Source: Taklimakanibacter deserti (lineage in GTDB: Bacteria; Pseudomonadota; Alphaproteobacteria; Rhizobiales; Aestuariivirgaceae). Taken from it: 64,000 nt of DNA. The stretch lies in contig QORU01000009.1 of NCBI GenBank assembly GCA_003574785.1, positions 186,001 to 250,000 on the forward strand, in the 5' to 3' direction. The position numbers and the translations under genes are program-made. Under the pieces are notes generated by a model. It had not been told where the DNA came from and searched no databases. It saw nothing but the letters and a program-made list of their open reading frames with translations. This document shows positions 60,055-64,000 of the stretch, piece after piece. How positions within the stretch are numbered: the stretch's first letter is position 1; the number at the start of each line of letters is the position of its first letter.

Positions 60055-63000
60055 GCGATTTTTTCCGCGCGCGCCATTTTGTTCAAGGTCACATAGTCGA
60101 TCTTGCCGGTGCCGAGGAGCGGCATGGTCTCCAGGGGCATGATGATGCGCGGGATCATGAGCTCCATCGCGCCCTCGGCCTTCATCCCTTCGGCAATCCG
60201 GCTGCGGTCGAGCTTGGGGTCGGTGGTGAAGAGCACGAGCTGCTCGCCCTTCTTCGGATCGGGAACGGCGACAACCGCATGGACGTGGTCCGGGAAAGCC
60301 TGCTGCAGCTTGATCTCGACGGCGGCGAGCGAGACCATTTCGCCGGCGATCTTGGAGAAGCGCTTGGCCCGCCCCAGAATGGTGACGAAGCCCTTGTCGT
60401 CGATCTTCACGATGTCGCCGGTGTCATACCAGCCGTCTTCCGGCGGCTCGATCTTGCCCGGCGTTTCGGCGCGCAGATAGCCCATCATGATATTGGGACC
60501 CTTGACGACGAGGCGGCCGCCTTCTTCGATGCCTTCGACCGGATCGAGACGATGCTCGATGCCGTCGAGCAGGCGGCCGACCGTTCCGGCGCGATAGTAG
60601 ATGGGCGTGTTGACCGCCAGCACCGGCGAGCATTCGGTGACGCCATAGCCTTCGAGAATGCGCAGGCCGAACTTGTCCATCCAGGTCTGGCGCGTCTCCG
60701 GCCGCACCCGCTCCGCTCCCGCCACGACGAAACGCACCGCATAGAAATCATATGGATGGGCATTGCGGGCGTAGCCGGTGAGGAAGGTGTCGGTGCCGAA
60801 GAGGATCGTCGCATTGATGTCATAGGCCATCTCGGGGATGATCTTATAATGGAGCGGCGAGGGATAGAGGAAAGTCCTGACCCCTGCGAGCACCGGCAGG
60901 AACGTGCCCGCATTGAGGCCGAAAGTGTGGAACATCGGCATGGCGTTGAAGACGATGTCCTTGGGCGTGAAATCGATGCGCGCCGCCGCCTGATGGCGGT
61001 TGGCCTGGAGATTGTGATGCGAGAGGACGACGCCCTTAGGCGTTCCCTCCGAGCCCGAGGTGAAGAGGATAACGGCGGGCGCATGCGCATCGTCATTGTA
61101 GCCGAGCCGAGCCAGAGCGGCTTTCGGGAAATACCCGGCGATGAGCCCATAGAGCTTGTCGACGATGCCGATTTTCTCGCGCACATCCTCGATCCAGATG
61201 ATCCGCGCTTCCTTCTCGAGGAGCGCCACGTCGTCGGCAAAATTGCCGGCCTCGACGAAACGGCGCGAGGTGATGATGGTTTTCACTTCCGCCGTCCGGC
61301 AGGCGGCGATCATGTTGTTGATGCCGGTCGAATAATTGAGCAGCGCCGGCACGCGGCCCGAGGCGTGGAGGCCGAAGAGGGTCACGAAGCAGCCGGCGGC
61401 GGTCGGCAACAGCACGCCGACGGCCTTCTCGCCCGGGGTCGCTTGCGCGAGGCGGCGGCCGAGGATGAAGCTTCCCAGCACGATGCGGCCATAGGTCAAG
61501 GGCGTGCGCTGGATGTCCTCGAGGATCTGATGGTTGCGGCCGTGAATATGGCGCGCGCTCAGCAGCGATTTGAACAAGGTCTCATCGACGAAGCTGGTGC
61601 GGAACATCATGTTGGTCATGATGTCGTAGAGCCTGGCGGCGAGATATTCGCGCAACTCGGCGCTCTTGAGATGGGCCGGCGCTTCGGGCTTGACCGGGGG
61701 CAGGAAGGTCAGGGTGATCTTGGGAAACCAGCGCAGCCTGAGCTTGCCCTTCATCAGCGAGAAGGGCGTGTACAGCGCGCCGTCGATGCGGATGGGCAGG
61801 ATTTTGGCATCGGCGAGATGGGCGATGACGCCCGGCCCCTCATAGACCTTCATCAGCGAGCCGGTGCGGGTGATGCGGCCTTCCGGGAAGATGACGACCT
61901 TGCGGCCGCGCTTCAGGCCGTTGGCCAGGGTCTTGAGCGCCATCGGATTGGCGGGATCGATCGGCAGCAGATCGAAAAGGTGGAAGGCGGGCTTGACCCA
62001 CCAGCGGTTGGCGATGTGGGTGTTGATGGCGAAATGGCAGCGCTCGGGCAGGAAGGCCGAGATCAGCGGCCCGTCGAGGAAGGAGGTGTGATTGGCGATG
62101 ATCAGTACCTTGCGGCCGGCTTTGATGAAATTCTCGAAGCCTTTGACCTCGACGCGATAGAAGAGGCGGAAAAGCCGGCGCGCCACATAGGCGGCGAGCT
62201 CCTGCGGCAAGAGCTGGCAGATCCACAGGGCGGCGACGGCATTGGCAAGGCCTACCACCAGGAACAGGCCGCGCACCGAAAGGCCGGCGCCGAGAAGAAT
62301 GACGGAAATGATCGTCGCCGCCGTCATGAAGATGGCGTTGATGATGTTGTTGGCGGCGATGACGCGCGCGCGCTTTAGCGGCGACGAGCGCTGCTGAACC
62401 AAGGCATAGAGCGGCACGGCAAAGAGACCCGCGCAAAAGGCGATCAGGCCGAGATCGATCAGCACACGCCAGCCGGAGAAGCTGGTGAGGATGTCGGCGG
62501 GGCCGAGGAGGGTGCTCGAGTCGCTCGTCCGCAGGCTGCTGGTGGCGAAAAAGAGGTCGATGATGAAGAACGTGATCAGGATCGAGGCGACCGGCACATA
62601 TTTGACCGACACGTCGCCCTTGAGCAGGCGGTTGGTGACGATGGAGCCGAGGCCGATCGCGACCGTGAAGGCGGCGATGATGAGGCTCGCCACCGTCTCG
62701 TTGGCGCCGAGCTCGGTCTGGGAGAAGAGCGGGATCTGGGTAAGGAAGACGACGCCCAAGAACCAGAACCAGGAAATGCCGAGTATGGCGAGAAAGACGT
62801 CATGGCGCTCGCGCGCGATGCCGATCATGCGCCAGGTCTCGGCCACGATATTGGGATTGATCCTGAGATCGGGCTGGGGCGGCGGCGCTGCCGGAATCTG
62901 GCGGGCGCTCATATAGGCGACGAGGGCAAGCCCGATCATCACGACGCTCACCGCATGGCGGCCCATCTCGGACTGGATGGCGAAGCTGCCGAACAGTGTG

Positions 63001-63491
63001 CCGAGCAGGATCGACAGGAAAGTGCCCATCTCGATGAGGCCGTTGCCGCCGAGAAGCTCGTGGCGCTCGAGATGCTGCGGCAGGATCGAATATTTGATCG
63101 GGCCGAAGAAAGCCGACTGGATGCCGGTCAGGAGCACGATCGAGAGCTGCAGCCAGACCAGGTCGGTGAACAGGCTGAAAGAGGCGAGCGCCACGATCGC
63201 GATCTCGATGAGCTTGATGCGGCGCGCCAGCATCGCCTTGTCGAACTTGTCGGCGATCTGGCCGGCGGTCGCCGAGAAAACGAAGAAAGGCAGGATCAGG
63301 AGGCCGGCGGAAACAGTGTTGAGGAGGGGCGCATTGAAGCCGAGCCTTGGTCCCAGGTCGTAGATGAGCAGGATCGAGAGCGCATAGCGGAAGGCATTGT
63401 CATTGAAGGCGCCGATCGCCTGGGTGACGAAAAGCGGCCAGAAGCGCCGGGTAGCCAGCAGTGCGAATTGGTTGGGATGGCCATTGTCCAT
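60051..63491 (-). CDS. aas: LplT-PlsC-acyl-ACP synthetase fusion (Aas-type acyltransferase)
   Basis: 1146 aa, three functions in one chain. Residues 1-410: MFS transporter like the lysophospholipid flippase LplT (FWPLFVTQAIGAFNDNAFRY). Residues 430-630: PlsC acyltransferase with H-x4-D in NHTSFLDGP and FPEGRITRTGS. Residues 650-1140: AMP-binding acyl-ACP synthetase (ILFTSGSEGTPKGVVLSHHN, EGYGVTECSPVLAVN, GWYDTGDIVKIDDKGFVTI). Together they import lysophospholipid and reacylate it, as LplT plus Aas do in Escherichia coli. The three-domain fusion is known in alphaproteobacteria. First full gene of the operon with the aconitase X subunits, and 22 bp after the HAD gene. Confidence 0.92.
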   Translation of the reverse strand: MDNGHPNQFALLATRRFWPLFVTQAIGAFNDNAFRYALSILLIYDLGPRLGFNAPLLNTVSAGLLILPFFVFSATAGQIADKFDKAMLARRIKLIEIAIVALASFSLFTDLVWLQLSIVLLTGIQSAFFGPIKYSILPQHLERHELLGGNGLIEMGTFLSILLGTLFGSFAIQSEMGRHAVSVVMIGLALVAYMSARQIPAAPPPQPDLRINPNIVAETWRMIGIARERHDVFLAILGISWFWFLGVVFLTQIPLFSQTELGANETVASLIIAAFTVAIGLGSIVTNRLLKGDVSVKYVPVASILITFFIIDLFFATSSLRTSDSSTLLGPADILTSFSGWRVLIDLGLIAFCAGLFAVPLYALVQQRSSPLKRARVIAANNIINAIFMTAATIISVILLGAGLSVRGLFLVVGLANAVAALWICQLLPQELAAYVARRLFRLFYRVEVKGFENFIKAGRKVLIIANHTSFLDGPLISAFLPERCHFAINTHIANRWWVKPAFHLFDLLPIDPANPMALKTLANGLKRGRKVVIFPEGRITRTGSLMKVYEGPGVIAHLADAKILPIRIDGALYTPFSLMKGKLRLRWFPKITLTFLPPVKPEAPAHLKSAELREYLAARLYDIMTNMMFRTSFVDETLFKSLLSARHIHGRNHQILEDIQRTPLTYGRIVLGSFILGRRLAQATPGEKAVGVLLPTAAGCFVTLFGLHASGRVPALLNYSTGINNMIAACRTAEVKTIITSRRFVEAGNFADDVALLEKEARIIWIEDVREKIGIVDKLYGLIAGYFPKAALARLGYNDDAHAPAVILFTSGSEGTPKGVVLSHHNLQANRHQAAARIDFTPKDIVFNAMPMFHTFGLNAGTFLPVLAGVRTFLYPSPLHYKIIPEMAYDINATILFGTDTFLTGYARNAHPYDFYAVRFVVAGAERVRPETRQTWMDKFGLRILEGYGVTECSPVLAVNTPIYYRAGTVGRLLDGIEHRLDPVEGIEEGGRLVVKGPNIMMGYLRAETPGKIEPPEDGWYDTGDIVKIDDKGFVTILGRAKRFSKIAGEMVSLAAVEIKLQQAFPDHVHAVVAVPDPKKGEQLVLFTTDPKLDRSRIAEGMKAEGAMELMIPRIIMPLETMPLLGTGKIDYVTLNKMARAEKIA

Positions 63492-63513
63492 CGTGGCGCC
63501 GGTTCCTTCCGAA

Positions 63514-64000
63514 TCAAAGGCGAAGTGCGTCTTCTATATGTTTCAGCGTATCCTGGTGGCGATTGCAAACCCGCTCTGCGCCGGCCTCGGCCAAACGGCG
63601 GCCTTTCGCCTGATCGCGCGAAAAGCCGATGAAATGGACGCCATGGGCGAGACCCGCGTCGACATCGTTAAGATTGTCGCCAATAAAGACGATGCGCTGG
63701 CGCGGCAAGCCCGAGGCGGCGATGGCGCGGGCAAGGATCTCGCGCTTGGCGCCGCCGCCATCGGCGCCGAAGGCATGGCTCTGGACCGGCGTCCATAATT
63801 GGCAGGCGGCAAGGCGCAGCTGTGCGGCCTCGAGAAGATTGGCCGTAGCGATACCGAGCTTCGCACGTCCGCCCAGACGCCCGAGGAGCCAGGCGGCGCC
63901 TTCGACCGCCGAAGGCGTGAGCCGTTTGAGATCGATGTCGCTTGCCAGATGGTTGAGATAGGCGGTGACGATCGCCTGATGCTCGCCACGCGACGGCTTG
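63514..64000 (-). CDS. HAD-superfamily hydrolase (5' end beyond the window)
   Basis: Partial gene: the frame is open to the right edge, so only the C-terminal 162 residues are seen. HAD motif II lies in KLGIATANLLEA (Thr), motif III in GAKREILARAI (Lys) and motif IV in IVFIGDNLNDVDAG (Asp pair), with a late GVHFIGFSRDQ. The nucleophile motif DxDxT must lie outside the window. Phosphoglycolate-phosphatase-like in style. 22 bp upstream of aas, so probably the first visible gene of that operon. Confidence 0.85.
   Translation of the reverse strand, partial: KPSRGEHQAIVTAYLNHLASDIDLKRLTPSAVEGAAWLLGRLGGRAKLGIATANLLEAAQLRLAACQLWTPVQSHAFGADGGGAKREILARAIAASGLPRQRIVFIGDNLNDVDAGLAHGVHFIGFSRDQAKGRRLAEAGAERVCNRHQDTLKHIEDALRL

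Noticed and set aside
59886..62378. Very long open frame (830 codons) opposite aas
   Set aside because: Antisense to a gene with clear motifs in all three domains; composition is Arg/Asp/Gly-rich without recognisable domains. High GC and codon bias create such frames. Similar long frames opposite hutH, cysNC and the cyclodeaminase-like gene were also rejected.
1..64000. tRNA, rRNA, CRISPR array or transposase genes
   Set aside because: I looked for tRNA-like clover sequences, spaced short repeats and transposase motifs and saw none; a tRNAscan or CRISPR search would be the decisive check.

Overview
The window is high-GC DNA with dense coding, many four-base start/stop overlaps, no rRNA or tRNA and no CRISPR array. 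Gene content points to an alphaproteobacterium, most likely of the Hyphomicrobiales (Rhizobiales): a HutF/HutG-type histidine pathway, an N-methylglutamate methylamine pathway, acdS with an Lrp-type acdR, opgGH, two EcfG-type general-stress promoters and compound REP-like palindromes between genes. I cannot name genus or species.

Layout. 0-1.6 kb: an AraC-type regulator coupled to a VOC protein, a REP-like repeat and an AprI/Inh-like secreted protein. 1.6-16.2 kb: histidine utilisation. hutI-hutC-hutU and a histidine-ammonia-lyase (HAL) paralogue run leftward; hutF-hutH run rightward from a 43-bp divergent promoter that holds a perfect HutC-type palindrome. After an interruption (a winged-helix/hydrolase fusion, a hydrolase, a CGNR zinc-finger protein and an MFS exporter) come hutG and a second HAL paralogue. 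16.3-24.5 kb: an adenylate-forming enzyme divergent from a SARP-like regulator, then cysD-cysNC with a coupled ornithine-cyclodeaminase-family gene and a SnoaL-like gene. 24.7-42.1 kb: the N-methylglutamate pathway: an XRE-cupin regulator, mgsABC, a LysE exporter, an OsmC protein, gmaS and, after a 5.5-kb interruption, mgdABCD. The interruption carries hipBA, a hydrolase, acdS/acdR and a GlxA-type regulator. hipBA is flanked by a second, degenerate copy of the last 59 bp of gmaS. 42.1-64 kb: an aldo/keto reductase with a LysR regulator, a CYTH-CHAD protein, an MFS exporter, an APH-fold kinase, a third HAL paralogue next to an aminotransferase, an SPW-repeat protein and an AI-2E-family transporter (each with an EcfG-type promoter), an aldehyde dehydrogenase, opgGH, a two-subunit aconitase X, a LplT-PlsC-acyl-ACP-synthetase fusion and a truncated HAD phosphatase.

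How the parts work together. HutH, HutU, HutI, HutF and HutG form the five-step route from histidine to glutamate, with HutC as the likely repressor. GmaS, MgsABC and MgdABCD would move the methyl group of methylamine through gamma-glutamylmethylamide and N-methylglutamate to tetrahydrofolate, releasing ammonium, so both modules feed glutamate and nitrogen metabolism.

The most unusual feature is a set of four full-length HAL-family genes. Only one (8153-9688) keeps the Ala-Ser-Gly triad that cyclises into the MIO electrophile. The other three each lack one residue at that point (GASD, GAGD, GAGE) and have lost the catalytic tyrosine of the P-x-S-[FY]-R motif, yet remain intact; two of them are embedded in the hut genes. 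They look like a MIO-less branch with an unknown role.
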